NCBI GenBank assembly: GCA_902794395.1
Contig: CADBHB010000005.1
Location: 62,001 to 126,000 of the forward strand
Source of the DNA: an uncultured Ruminococcus sp.
GTDB lineage: Bacteria; Bacillota; Clostridia; Oscillospirales; Acutalibacteraceae
DNA: 64,000 nt
Direction of reading: 5' to 3'
In this document: piece by piece, positions 32,152 through 41,600 of the stretch
How the letters are laid out: every line of letters starts with the position of its first letter
Numbering within the stretch: position 1 is the stretch's first letter
The notes under the pieces: generated by a model
The model's input: only the letters and a program-made list of their open reading frames with translations
Databases searched by the model: none
What the model was told of the DNA's origin: nothing
Translations under genes and position numbers: made by a program

Positions 32152-32180
32152 ATTATACCGCTTTTTTGCTGTTCTTTCAA
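32152..32180 (-). promoter_or_regulatory. Promoter of the large dockerin gene
   Basis: Minus strand TTGAAA, 17 bases, TATAAT, with the -10 box 62 bases upstream of the ATG at 32090. Confidence 0.65.
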
Positions 32181-32216
32181 GAATATTAAGCATTTTGACA
32201 AAGTTTTTCAAAAACA

Positions 32217-32245
32217 AAAATCCCCGAGAGAAACACGGGGATTTT
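32217..32245 (-). terminator. Terminator of the cell wall hydrolase gene
   Basis: A 10-base-pair stem (32217-32226 with 32236-32245), then a T-rich tail on the minus strand. Confidence 0.85.
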
Positions 32246-32297
32246 AGAAACGATATTCGGTTTTACCGTCCTGACGGACGGGCAAGTGCCGCGGCAC

Positions 32298-33236
32298 TTA
32301 GAAGTTCAGGTCAAAGAATCTTACGCCGCCGATGCTGGTCAAAAACGTCTGGGTTTCGTGCCAAGCGCTGTAACCGATGTAGAAGCACAGAACTCTGTGC
32401 TGGACGGCGGAGCCGTTTTGATCGAAGATGAAGGAAACAGCGTCCTTAACATCCTGATTGGGCTCGATAGCGGTGGAACCGAAATACTGATACTCGCTGA
32501 TGATCTGATCGATGGAAGATGTGCCGGAACGGTTCATCGCGTCACGGATGGACTGTGCGACCAGCGCGCAGCCGGTGTAACCCATGGTGCCTGCTTCGCC
32601 CATGACCAGTCTTTCAAGCTTTGCTCTGTCGTAAGACGAAAGGCTTACATAAGCGGGGCTGTAGCTGTAGTCGGGGTTGGCGATGTCTACCAGTGTAGCG
32701 CCGGAATAAGGAACAGCCGCTTCAACACTGCCGGTATTGCCGCTTTCGCTGCCGGTGTAGTCGGAGTAATCGTTGCTGTCGTTGTCCTCGTTCGCGGTGT
32801 TGTTGTCCGTTGTCTGCGACTCGGTTTCGGACGCTTCCTCGGTTTCGGTCTCCGCTTCAGCTTTGGTTTCTGCCTTTGCGGGCTGTGTGGTTTCGGTAAC
32901 AGCCTCGGCAGCGGGCGCAGCTGTGGGCGCCTGTGTTGTTTCAGCTACGGTAGCGGGAGCTTCGGTCGCGGGTGCCGTGGTAACTTCCACACAGTTACTC
33001 TTGATGACCGGCGCGAACTGATCGATGTCTCCGACCGAATAGGAAGCGACTCTGCTGTCTGCGTAAGCCTCAACGCCCGGGGCGAGTGTGGTTGTGGGTA
33101 CGATGAAAGCAGCTGCCGCGATGACTGCCGCGAAGCCGACAGAGGTTATCTTGATTGCCTTACGACTTTTATTGGAAGTCTTTTTGGCTTTTACTGTCTG
33201 CTCGTTTCCGTAGTGTTTATATTTTGTAGCTCTCAA
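32298..33236 (-). CDS. Secreted SleB-type cell wall hydrolase
   Basis: 312 residues, starting with TTG at 33236 (GGGAGGAC ribosome site eight bases upstream). A hydrophobic segment near residues 30-48 acts as signal or anchor. A long Thr/Glu/Ala-rich linker (about 85-165) leads to a C-terminal Hydrolase_2 domain (about 195-312) with LVMGEAGTMGYTGCALVAQSIRDAMNRSG, the SleB/CwlJ catalytic fold, whose first Glu in MGEAG is the expected catalytic acid. It should cleave peptidoglycan, in spore cortex or in growing wall. The linker is typical of wall-spanning proteins. The leader contains a strong inverted repeat (33271-33302), so post-initiation control is possible. Confidence 0.82.
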   Translation of the reverse strand: MRATKYKHYGNEQTVKAKKTSNKSRKAIKITSVGFAAVIAAAAFIVPTTTLAPGVEAYADSRVASYSVGDIDQFAPVIKSNCVEVTTAPATEAPATVAETTQAPTAAPAAEAVTETTQPAKAETKAEAETETEEASETESQTTDNNTANEDNDSNDYSDYTGSESGNTGSVEAAVPYSGATLVDIANPDYSYSPAYVSLSSYDRAKLERLVMGEAGTMGYTGCALVAQSIRDAMNRSGTSSIDQIISEYQYFGSTAIEPNQDVKDAVSFIFDQNGSAVQHRVLCFYIGYSAWHETQTFLTSIGGVRFFDLNF

Positions 33237-33523
33237 AAATTTGTCCTCCCTTTGATTCTGCCCGCCTCTTCACGCGTACATTAGGTATTGCGCATACGCG
33301 TGGGTGTGACCGGCTACGTCTCTGCTCGTAAAATTTTATCAAACACACAATTTCAAGTGTATTAAAACATACTTTTTGTCAAATTGCAAGTCGCCTCCCT
33401 CGAAAACCGCTGTAACTTTTGTCATATTTTTGTAATACTTTGGATTTTAATTTCATTAAGAAATTATTCTTTGTCGGTTTTGTACAAAATTTAATTCTTT
33501 GAATAGTATAATGTGCCGATATG
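33237..33523 (-). other. Leader and intergenic region upstream of the hydrolase
   Basis: An 8-base-pair perfect inverted repeat (33271-33278 with 33295-33302) lies 35-66 bases upstream of the TTG start. I looked for a c-di-AMP (ydaO-type) riboswitch, which often precedes wall hydrolases, and do not see its conserved segments. The remainder, 33303-33523, is AT-rich without a credible gene. Confidence 0.4.
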
Positions 33524-33829
33524 TTAGAAAGTGAAAAAATTTCGATTTTTCCAGAAAAATAGCCGTTTTCGGGCACTTTTTTGCGCCTGGGGAATTTTGC
33601 ATGAAACAAGTATGACGTCCTCGCCTATCATCTGAATTTTCTCCCACGGAATAATGTAATCTTCACCTTTTCCGAATATTCCAAAGAAGAAAATTCGTGA
33701 AAATATTACAAAAGCTACAACGCAAGCGCTTTTTGTTTCCACAATTATGTCATCTACAAAGCCCAAACGCGATCCGTCCTCCGAGCATATAACCTCCTTG
33801 TGTTTGAGGTCTGTCAGGCGGCAATCCAT
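33524..33829 (-). CDS. YlmC/YmxH-family PRC-barrel protein
   Basis: 101 residues. The first 80 match the small PRC-barrel proteins called YlmC/YmxH: CRLTDLKHKEVIC, GSRLGFVDDIIVE, and GKGEDYIIPWEKIQMIGEDVILV. These proteins are common in endospore formers and are associated with sporulation in Bacillus; their molecular role is not settled. The tail after residue 80 is basic and aromatic (ARKRLFFWKNRNFF) and longer than usual. The start has GGAGG. A CATACAAT box on the minus strand just upstream resembles a mother-cell (sigma-E) -10 element but lies very close to the ribosome site. Confidence 0.78.
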   Translation of the reverse strand: MDCRLTDLKHKEVICSEDGSRLGFVDDIIVETKSACVVAFVIFSRIFFFGIFGKGEDYIIPWEKIQMIGEDVILVSCKIPQAQKSARKRLFFWKNRNFFTF

Positions 33830-33878
33830 AATTAAGCACCTCCGTCAAATTGTATGAAAACAAATCGGGCGATATTCG

Positions 33879-33907
33879 TTGACTTTTGCTTTTGTATTTG
33901 ATAAAAT
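33879..33907 (+). promoter_or_regulatory. Promoter of the DegV gene
   Basis: TTGACT, 17 bases, TAAAAT, ending 35 bases before the ATG at 33943. Confidence 0.6.
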
Positions 33908-33942
33908 AAAAGTTAAGAATGAACACATGGGAGTTGAATGTT

Positions 33943-34815
33943 ATGAAATATGTTTTTATGACCGACGCGTCCTGTGACCTCACCCAAAAGCAGGTGGAGG
34001 AAGCCGGCGTAAAGGTCCTTCCGATGGAATTTCAAATCGAAGACAAATGCTATCAGCACTACCCCGACTGCCGCATGATGGCGTTAAGCGAGTTTTATGA
34101 CGAGCTGAAAAACGGAGCAGTGCCCAAAACCACCCAGATAAACTATCTCAGCTTCAAAAACTTTTTTGAGCCGTATCTTAAGGCGGGCAAGGATGTGCTT
34201 TACACGGGCATTTCAACGGGTCTGAGCGGCACCTACGACACCTGCATGATAGCGGTGCGCGAGCTGGAGGAGGAGTACCCCAAGCGTAAAATCGTCGTAA
34301 TTGACTCCTGCTGCGATTCTGCGGGCTTAGGCTTATTGGTATACCTTGCGGGCCAAAAATACAAGGAGGGCGCTTCTATCGACGAATTAGAGCAGTTTAT
34401 CCTTGACAACCGAAACGACATAGCCCACTGGTTCGTGGTGGACGACCTCGATCAGCTCAAGCGCGGCGGCAGGATTTCTGCCGTTTCAGCCACCTTTGGC
34501 AAGGCGCTGCAGATAAAGCCCCTGATAAGCTGCGACGAGACCGGCAAGCTGGTGAACGTAGGCAAGATCCGCGGCAAGAGCAACGTTATTCCCGCGCTGG
34601 TTAAGCACGCCGAGCGCGACGCTGTTGACCCGAAGAAAAACATCGCCTTTGTTGCCCACGCAGACGATCCCGAGGGCGCCAAAGCCCTTAGAAAGGCAGT
34701 TAAGGGCATGTTTAAGGAGGTTCAGATCTGCGATATAGGTCCTGTAATCGGCTCGCACGTCGGCTCCGGAATGTTGGCGATAGTATTCAAGGGCAAAAGA
34801 AACCTTGTCTCCTGA
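33943..34815 (+). CDS. DegV-family fatty-acid-binding protein
   Basis: 290 residues from the ATG at 33943, which is preceded by GGGAG; an in-frame ATG at 33919 has no ribosome site. The DegV fold is recognised from FMTDASCDLT at the start, YTGISTGLSGTYD near 90-105 (fatty-acid carboxyl-binding Ser/Thr), VVDDLDQLKRGGRIS and GPVIGSHVGSGMLAIVF at the end. DegV/FakB proteins bind fatty acids and in some bacteria present them to FakA kinase for phosphorylation; no FakA gene is nearby. Cytoplasmic, single gene with its own promoter and terminator. Confidence 0.93.
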   Translation: MKYVFMTDASCDLTQKQVEEAGVKVLPMEFQIEDKCYQHYPDCRMMALSEFYDELKNGAVPKTTQINYLSFKNFFEPYLKAGKDVLYTGISTGLSGTYDTCMIAVRELEEEYPKRKIVVIDSCCDSAGLGLLVYLAGQKYKEGASIDELEQFILDNRNDIAHWFVVDDLDQLKRGGRISAVSATFGKALQIKPLISCDETGKLVNVGKIRGKSNVIPALVKHAERDAVDPKKNIAFVAHADDPEGAKALRKAVKGMFKEVQICDIGPVIGSHVGSGMLAIVFKGKRNLVS

Positions 34816-34833
34816 TAAACAATAAGACAACGC

Positions 34834-34877
34834 AAAAGCGCCTCCCGCATAAAATTCTGCGGGAAGCGCTTTTTTTA
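34834..34877 (+). terminator. Terminator of the DegV gene
   Basis: A long hairpin (AAAAGCGC...TCCCGCA pairing with TGCGGGA...GCGCTTTT, one bulge) followed by a run of T; A-rich on the left, so it may also stop the convergent operon. Confidence 0.85.
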
Positions 34878-34903
34878 TTTAATACTATTCTAAAACAGAA
34901 AAA

Positions 34904-35389
34904 TCACTTTCGGGCAAAGCTTATGACATATTCCTCGTAGCCTATGTCTATGCCGGTTATCTTGCCGTTTTCGCGCTTTACGTCAAATTCCGCCTTGGTG
35001 CCCTCGTCAAATTTCGCGTACACGGTGTCCCCTTTCAGCTCGTAGGTGCCGCTGTGGGTGCCGTCGTCGGGGTCGCCCGGGGTAAGCCAAAGCTCAAAAC
35101 GGTTGTTGCCGTCAAAGTTGAGCCGCCCCTGATAATTGTCGTATTTGACGTTGTATACCTCGTACAGGTCCGCCTCGTCTCCGCTGGCGTTGACGGCGGA
35201 AACCGAGACCCACTCGGTGTTTTTGAGGGCGAAACGCGCGTTGTCCTCGCGGGTCTTTATGACCAACAGCGTGACCACCGCTGCCGCCGCCGCGACAACC
35301 GCAAGCAAAACTATCAGCTTGGTTACGGAAAACTTTTTCTTTTTATTGCATTTATCCTTGGATACGGGCTTTTTCTTTTTGTTTGCCAT
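34904..35389 (-). CDS. Membrane-anchored protein with small extracytoplasmic beta domain
   Basis: 161 residues. A Lys-rich cytoplasmic start, one transmembrane helix (about 24-45), then a beta-rich domain of about 110 residues with lipocalin-like features (LKNTEWVSVSAV, SGTYELKGDTVYAKF). I cannot assign a function. It begins three bases after the preceding gene, whose product has the same plan, so the two may be distant paralogues. Last gene of a four-gene membrane operon. Confidence 0.7.
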   Translation of the reverse strand: MANKKKKPVSKDKCNKKKKFSVTKLIVLLAVVAAAAAVVTLLVIKTREDNARFALKNTEWVSVSAVNASGDEADLYEVYNVKYDNYQGRLNFDGNNRFELWLTPGDPDDGTHSGTYELKGDTVYAKFDEGTKAEFDVKRENGKITGIDIGYEEYVISFARK

Positions 35390-35392
35390 GGG

Positions 35393-36046
35393 TCAGTTCT
35401 CCGTAAAATACACTTTTACGCCGCCTGTTTCTTCGCCGAAGATTATATAGAACGAGGCGGGCGTTTTGGATGCGTCGTTCCACTCGGTGACGGTGATGTC
35501 CATATTCCTGTCGGGGTAGTAGGTAGCCTTGATCTGTCCGTTTTCAACCAGATACTCGCCCGACTCGCTGCCGGCGTCGCTGAGAGTGCTGACAAAGGTG
35601 CCGTTATCGTTGAAGGTGATGGTGCCGTTGGCAAAGCTCTGTCCGAACACCTCGCGCGGTGAGACCTGTGCGCCCGTGGTAATATCCTCAGCCTCGCCGC
35701 TGGGGATGTAGGTAGCGTTGAAATAGGTTATCTCCCCTCCCTCGGTCGGGATGGCGATATGCTCGGTGTTAACGGGCGGCTCTTCCGTGCCGAAGGGCTG
35801 CTCGGTGGTGGGAGGAGCGCCGGGCAGATCGTCCGTAGCCGTGGGCGCAGTGTCGCCTGTCGTCGCAGCGGCAGTTACCGCCTGAGTGGCGGTCGCGGAC
35901 TTGGAGCTTCCGCCTTTGTCGGGGTTGAGCATTTTGAAAACGAACAGCCCGCCCGCGGCAAGCAGTACAACTGCCACGATAATTATGACTATTACCAATA
36001 CTTTTTTACCGTTTCCGGCGGACGGCGCCGCGTGTTTTCCTGCCAT
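35393..36046 (-). CDS. Membrane-anchored protein with extracytoplasmic beta domain
   Basis: 217 residues: short cytoplasmic part, one transmembrane helix (about 15-38), a Thr/Ala/Pro-rich linker (about 45-90), then a beta domain (about 95-217) with GTITFNDNGTFVSTLSDAGSESGEYLVENG. The order TM, linker, small beta domain resembles the next gene's product. No catalytic motif. The ATG directly follows the stop of the upstream gene, so translation is probably coupled. Confidence 0.7.
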   Translation of the reverse strand: MAGKHAAPSAGNGKKVLVIVIIIVAVVLLAAGGLFVFKMLNPDKGGSSKSATATQAVTAAATTGDTAPTATDDLPGAPPTTEQPFGTEEPPVNTEHIAIPTEGGEITYFNATYIPSGEAEDITTGAQVSPREVFGQSFANGTITFNDNGTFVSTLSDAGSESGEYLVENGQIKATYYPDRNMDITVTEWNDASKTPASFYIIFGEETGGVKVYFTEN

Positions 36047-37009
36047 TTAGTTTTCCTCACTTTCCAACGCTTCCTGCTTTAGCTTGAGCAGAGCGCCTTT
36101 TGTTATCATCCTGCCGTCAAAATATATGTACTCGCTGTCAGGCAGAGAGTCGTCGATCTCAAGCTTTTGCAGACGCTGCCTGAAATCGTCTTTAGCCGTA
36201 TCCTTTTGAAGCTTTTCCTGCGTTTTGAGTATTTTTTGGTCTATCGCCCGCGCCCTTTCGTTTTTGTCGCCGATAACGGTGTTCATTCGCTCAAACACCG
36301 CCGCGTGTATCAAAAACGAGCCTACGGCGGGGACTAAGAGCACCGCGAGCGCTATGGTTATGATAACCACCGCAAGCCTGCTGCCGTAGCAAAAAATGAG
36401 CAGCGAGGTGCAGATGACCGCCAGACAAAACAGACCGAACAGGGCGATGAAGTTCTTTTTCAACTCGCCGCACGCCATCAAAAAGCTGTTTTTATAGAGG
36501 TGCTTTATAGGCATGTCGTAAAAAACCGTCATAGCCGGAAGATAAAAGAACATGAACAAAAGCAGCAGCAGGACTATGACGCTTATTATCATCGGTCCCA
36601 AAAACAGGGTGCTTTGCGAAAGCAGCTGAGTGTACAGCGACAAAGACACATAGCTGAACAGCGCCGCGACATACAGCACCGCTCCGTGTAGCAAAAACCT
36701 GCCGAAGTTTTCCTTTACCGCCGAAAAAAAGCCGCGGAGCACCGCCACCTTTTCCTCGCCTGCCGCCATCTTCGCGGTTATCTTAACTACGCCCGCGTAA
36801 AACGGGAAGCCCGCGATAAGCACCAGCAGATGTACGAACACCGCCGCCTGGTCGTTAAGGCGCAAGGCAAAGCTTAGCAGCCTGAGCAGGAAAATGACAG
36901 CGGCGACAGGTACGGCGAACACCAGATTGGTGAGCACCATCCTTGGCAGATTGCGAAACAGATTTGAAAATACGACGGCGATCGGCAGGGTGTTATTTTG
37001 CGAAGCCAT
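36047..37009 (-). CDS. Multi-spanning membrane protein (DUF624/YesL-like)
   Basis: 320 residues. Five or six hydrophobic helices fill residues 10-255, with a charged, probably coiled cytoplasmic tail (about 255-320, AIDQKILKTQEKLQKD). The arrangement and the FSNLFRNLPRMVLTNLVFAVP start resemble the DUF624/YesL group of unknown function, but the match is by eye. It is the second gene of the operon starting at 37692. GGAGGAG precedes the ATG. Confidence 0.6.
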   Translation of the reverse strand: MASQNNTLPIAVVFSNLFRNLPRMVLTNLVFAVPVAAVIFLLRLLSFALRLNDQAAVFVHLLVLIAGFPFYAGVVKITAKMAAGEEKVAVLRGFFSAVKENFGRFLLHGAVLYVAALFSYVSLSLYTQLLSQSTLFLGPMIISVIVLLLLLFMFFYLPAMTVFYDMPIKHLYKNSFLMACGELKKNFIALFGLFCLAVICTSLLIFCYGSRLAVVIITIALAVLLVPAVGSFLIHAAVFERMNTVIGDKNERARAIDQKILKTQEKLQKDTAKDDFRQRLQKLEIDDSLPDSEYIYFDGRMITKGALLKLKQEALESEEN

Positions 37010-37035
37010 GGTCTCCTCCTATGCCGAAGTTTCGG

Positions 37036-37692
37036 CTAAAATTTAAACGTCCCCGCGAAAAGCGTCCACAGCAGGGTGTCAAGCAGGGACGCGATAAAGG
37101 TTATGAACAGCGCCGACAAAAAACAGGAGCAAAACTGCATAAGCTCCTGCCGCGGAGAAGCCGGCGCGCCCTCCTTGCCCAAAGCGCGGAAAAAGGTGAC
37201 CGCGGAATAGCGGAAGGCGTTCTCGGAAAAGCGGACGAGCGCCGCGCAGAACACAAAGGTGCCCGGCAGCAGCACCAGCAGCCAAAAGCCCGCGCCGCTG
37301 AGCGAGTGCGACATGCACAGATAGCCTGCCGTAACGCCGGTGCCGAAGCCCTTGAAGCAGGAGAGCAGCAGCAAAAAGGGTATTCCCCACGCCGCCACGC
37401 CAAACAGGCAGGCACACAGCAAAAACAGAAAATCCGACGCGAAGCAGGCGCAAAAGGTGCCCAGGGCGCCCTGGCTGAGCCTTGAGTCCAGATTGGTGGT
37501 AAAAAGCAGGTCAAGCGCCTTTAGGGTGCGTTCATCGGCGTTGCGCGCGTACACCGCGCCCAGCGCCATTCCCAGCAGCAGCACGCCCGCAAACAGCAGG
37601 CACACGCCGTAGCGCCTGAACATAGCTTTGAGGTTTGACAGACGGAACCGCCTTTTGCGGGGCAGTCCCAGTGAAAGCACGATACCTTTCAT
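37036..37692 (-). CDS. SpoIIM-like integral membrane protein
   Basis: 218 residues with about five membrane helices. The layout (short basic N-terminus, first helix, a loop, then a helix pair with SCFKGFGTGVTAGYLCMS) is like the stage II sporulation protein M family, which in Bacillus works with SpoIID and SpoIIP in engulfment. No SpoIID or SpoIIP gene is near, so a SpoIIM-superfamily protein of other function is equally possible. First gene of the four-gene membrane operon. Confidence 0.5.
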   Translation of the reverse strand: MKGIVLSLGLPRKRRFRLSNLKAMFRRYGVCLLFAGVLLLGMALGAVYARNADERTLKALDLLFTTNLDSRLSQGALGTFCACFASDFLFLLCACLFGVAAWGIPFLLLLSCFKGFGTGVTAGYLCMSHSLSGAGFWLLVLLPGTFVFCAALVRFSENAFRYSAVTFFRALGKEGAPASPRQELMQFCSCFLSALFITFIASLLDTLLWTLFAGTFKF

Positions 37693-37767
37693 AATTACAT
37701 TCCTTTCTTTACAGCGTACATTGGTTGTCCGACAGTAAAGAATATGCGCGAAAGGTAAGGATTATAC

Positions 37768-38565
37768 TTATTTTCCCAGCTCCTCGGCACGTGCGGTGCA
37801 GGCGTCCATAGCGTCAAAAACAGCTTGGGTAAAGCCGTGCTCTCTTAGCTTTTCCAGCGCGGCTATGGTGGTGCCGCCCTTGGAGCTGACCTTTTGTATG
37901 AGCACCTCGGCGGAGTCGCCGCTCTCTCTGAGCATAGCCGCCGAGCCCTCAAGCGTGGCGCAGATAAGGTTCATCGCCTTGTCATAGTCGATGCCGCGCG
38001 CCGCCGCGTAGTCTGCCATAGCCTTTGCGAACAGGTAGATGTAGGCGGGGCTGCTGCCGTTTACGGCGATTATCTCATTCATATGGTCCTCGGTAATGTA
38101 CTCACACACGCCGCTTCCCGCGAACATATCGTAAACGAGCTGCTTGTCCTCCTCGCCGATGTTGTCCGAGGGACACAGCGCCGAAGCGCCCTTTTTGAGC
38201 AGCAGCGGAGTGTTGGGCATTACCCTGACCACCGGACAGCTCACCCCCAGAGCGCCCTGTACATAGGCGATGGAGATGCCCGCCGCTATTGAAACAAAGG
38301 TCTTGGTCATATTTGCCTCTCCCTTTATCTCCTCGAGCACCTCAGCGTAATTCTGCGGCTTTACCGCCAGCACGATGATGTCGCTGTTTCTCACGGTTTC
38401 GGGCGAGGAGGCGTAGGAAGTGACTCCCATAGCCCGCATAGCGTCAAGCTTTTCCTCGCTCAAGTCGAACACGCCCAGGTTTTCGGCGCTGCCGTTTTGC
38501 GCGATAAGACCTTTGATTATAGCGGTAGCCATATTGCCCGCGCCGATGAATCCTATTCTTTTCAT
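37768..38565 (-). CDS. proC: Pyrroline-5-carboxylate reductase
   Basis: 265 residues, standard length. Reduces pyrroline-5-carboxylate to proline with NAD(P)H. The Rossmann start IGFIGAGNMATAIIKGL, VLAVKPQNYAEV near 68, RVMPNTPLLLKKGASAL near 115-130 and NGSSPAYIYLFAKAMADYAAARG near 168 are characteristic, as is the GGTTIAALEKL segment near the end. Cytoplasmic; apparently a single gene. Confidence 0.97.
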   Translation of the reverse strand: MKRIGFIGAGNMATAIIKGLIAQNGSAENLGVFDLSEEKLDAMRAMGVTSYASSPETVRNSDIIVLAVKPQNYAEVLEEIKGEANMTKTFVSIAAGISIAYVQGALGVSCPVVRVMPNTPLLLKKGASALCPSDNIGEEDKQLVYDMFAGSGVCEYITEDHMNEIIAVNGSSPAYIYLFAKAMADYAAARGIDYDKAMNLICATLEGSAAMLRESGDSAEVLIQKVSSKGGTTIAALEKLREHGFTQAVFDAMDACTARAEELGK

Positions 38566-38591
38566 AATTGACCTTCTTTTTTTCTGATTTA

Positions 38592-38621
38592 ACGTACCCC
38601 GCCTTTTAGGGCGGGATACGT
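38592..38621 (-). terminator. Possible terminator of the lysozyme operon
   Basis: A 12-base-pair stem (38592-38603 with 38610-38621, one G-U pair) just past the lysozyme stop. The minus-strand tail is only moderately T-rich. Confidence 0.5.
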
Positions 38622-38634
38622 TTGTCTGTGTTAT

Positions 38635-41600
38635 TTATCCTATGCCGAAGGAAGGATTATTTGAGCACCTGAAATATATTCCGTATTTGTTCTGGTCGCC
38701 GTTGCGCTCGTAGTCGCCGTAGAAGAATATCTCTACCTCGTCCACACGTCGCCACAGCAAGCCGATGTAGCAGCTGCCCGCCGCGTGATGGTACTGGAGG
38801 ATGCGCGCGGTCAGCAGCTCCTTGTTAACATTTGCAAGATCGCGTGTGCCGCCCGCCGCGGTGGCGTAGCTTGAGTGGATGAAGCCCGTGGTGCCGTTGC
38901 TGAGCTTTATCTGATACCAGGTGTTGTTGACCAGCTTTCCGTCCACGAAGGTGAAGGTGGTGTTCTGCGACATGGTGGTGACCACCGAATAATTAGTGCC
39001 CGCGCCCGAACGCAGATTAACGCCCGAGGTGTTCACATAGCCCGCGCCGCCCGCGGTGATGGTGCCGCTTGAGCCGGTGTTGAGCAGCACGCTCTTGAGG
39101 CTTGAGTCGTTGTAGATAGCGTAGGCGCCCACGTTGTAGGCAAAGCATACTATAGCGTCAAACTGGCGCTGGTTGAACTTGATGTCGTAGGTGGTGAGGA
39201 ACTCGTTGGTCTTTACCGAGTACGGACCGGAATTGACCGTCTGGCAGAGATAAGCGTAAGCCTCGTTCTTTGTGAGGTTGTTGTAGAACTGTTCGTTGCG
39301 GGTGACCACCTTGCCGTAGCCCAGTGTGGGGTCGGAGGTGATGTAGTCCGCGGTGACGGTGGGCAGGAAGCCCTCAAAGTTCGCTATGAGCTTTATTACG
39401 TCGTCGCTGGCGCGGCGCTCGCCCAAAACCGTGGTGGTGTAATCGCTGGAATTGGATACGAACACCTCTCCCTCACCGTTTTCGGCGGTCGCGGCAAAGT
39501 CGGTCGAGGCAGTCTTGGAGAACGCCTTGAACGTCCACAGACCCGAGGTGCTAAGCTTCTGCGTGCCCGTCCAGATATAGGTGTTGCCGTCGCGGGTCTT
39601 GCTTGAAGCGGTGACGTTATAGGTGGTGGTGCCGTTTGTGATCACAAACTTGACCGAGGTGCGCGAAATGTCGGTTATCGCCTTAAAGGTGACCGTGCTG
39701 TTCTTGGGCGCACAGTTGGGCGTCGCGTAAACAAAGCGGATGCTGTCCGGCTCGGTGACGTGCAGCAGACAGGTGGAGGCGCCGTAATTGGTGTAGGCGC
39801 TGATAGCCGTGTAGCCCGGAGCCTTTGTATCCACTACGCCGTTGCTGCCTACAGTGGCGACATTGGGGTTAGAGGACGACCAGCTTACATAGCTGTCGGA
39901 CTTTAAGAGGATGGATTTTCCGCTGCTTATTGTCACCTGAGAAGCGGAGATACCGGGAGCGGTGCCGTTGTAAACGGTTACAACGCAGTTCGCGGAGGAA
40001 ACGGAGTTAGCCGCCCTGATGGTAACTATACCCGCGCCCTTAGCGGTGACAACGCCGTTTTGGTCTACCGTAGCGACAGCGGTGTTGGAGCTTGACCACG
40101 AAGCCGAGGAGGAGCCTGTCAAGCCTATGGCGTACTTGGTGCCGTTGCAGATAGTCGCCGACGAGGCGGTGAGCTTAATGGTGCCGTCGCCCTGGGTGAC
40201 GCGCACCAGACAGGTGGCGGCGCCCGTGGAGGTGTAGGCGCTTATGGTGGTGTAGCCCTCCGACTTAGCCGTGACTATGCCGCCGCTGACGGAAGCCACC
40301 GCGGGATTGGAGGAATACCATTTTACACCGTTGGTGGTGGAGGTGAGCTTAGCGCTCTTGCCCGCCGCCATCGAAATGGATTTTTGAGATATATTGACAG
40401 AGCTGCCGCTCTTTACGCGGAACACGCACTGATCGGAACCGCCGTCCTGAGAGATGGTTACGACCGCTGTGCCCGCAGCCTTGGCGGTGACTATGCCGTT
40501 GGCGTTGACGGTGACTACCGAGGTGTCGGAGCTTGACCACTCGGGGGCGTCCGCGCCTGTCTGCGACAGCGCGTACTGACAGCCCACATAGGTGGTAGCC
40601 GAGTGAGCGCCCAGCTTGATGTCGGGCGGCAGCACCACGGTGAGATAGTCCTTGGACACATAGCCCACGGTGCCGTTGTCAAGCTGCACATAGTACCAGC
40701 TTCCGTTGTACAGGGTTTCGTTTATCAGCGTGACCTGCGTATCCTTCATCATGCTGGTCACTATGGAATAGCCTGTGCCCGCGCCCGAGCGCAGGTTAAC
40801 ATAATCGGTGTTTATTGTGCCCTTCTTGCCATTGGTGGGGTCGGGCTGAGGGTCTGTTACCTTTACAAGGCAGGTGGAAGCGCCGCCGGAGGTGTAGGCG
40901 CTTATGGTGGCGTAGCCCGCCGCCTTAGCGGTCACGGTGCCGCCGCTTACAGTGGCTACGTTTTTGTTTGAGGAGAACCACTTTACGCCCGAGGTCTTTG
41001 CGGTGAGGGCAGCGGTCTTTCCCGCCTCCAGCGTAAGGGAGGATTTGGAGATACCCGTCGAGGTGCCCGAGAGCACGGTGAATTTACAGGTGGACATCAT
41101 TTCTCCCTGAGCCGCCGAGACAGTGGCGACGCCCACGGATTTGGTGGTGACTACGCCGTTGCCGTCTATTACAGCTACATTGGGGTTGGAGCTTGACCAA
41201 ACCACCTTGTCGGCGCCTGTCTGCCAAAGGGCGTACTGACAGCCCATATAGGTGCTGACATTGACCGAAGAAAGCTTGATGTCCGAGGTCTGAGCGCCCT
41301 GGGTAACCTCTACCAGACAGGTGGAGGCACCGCCTGAGTTGTAGGCGCTGACGGTGGCGCGCCCCGCGCTCTTGGCTGTTATCAGACCGTTGTTGACGGT
41401 GACTACGCTTTTATTTGAAGAATACCACTTGGCGTCGGAGGCCGTGGCGGTTAGGTAGCCCGTAGTGCCGTTTATCAGCGTCATGTTCTTGGCGGAAATG
41501 CCCGTAGAAGCGCCCGAGCGCACTATGAACTTGCAGGTGGACAGCTGACCGTCCTTGGAAACGGAGATGGTAGTCATGCCCTCCGCGTTCGCGGTGACTA

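Noticed and set aside
33237-33360. c-di-AMP riboswitch before the wall hydrolase
   Set aside because: I do not see the conserved paired segments of that class; only a simple inverted repeat.
33379-33647. Two overlapping short minus-strand frames
   Set aside because: AT-rich, no ribosome sites, and they overlap the YlmC/YmxH gene.
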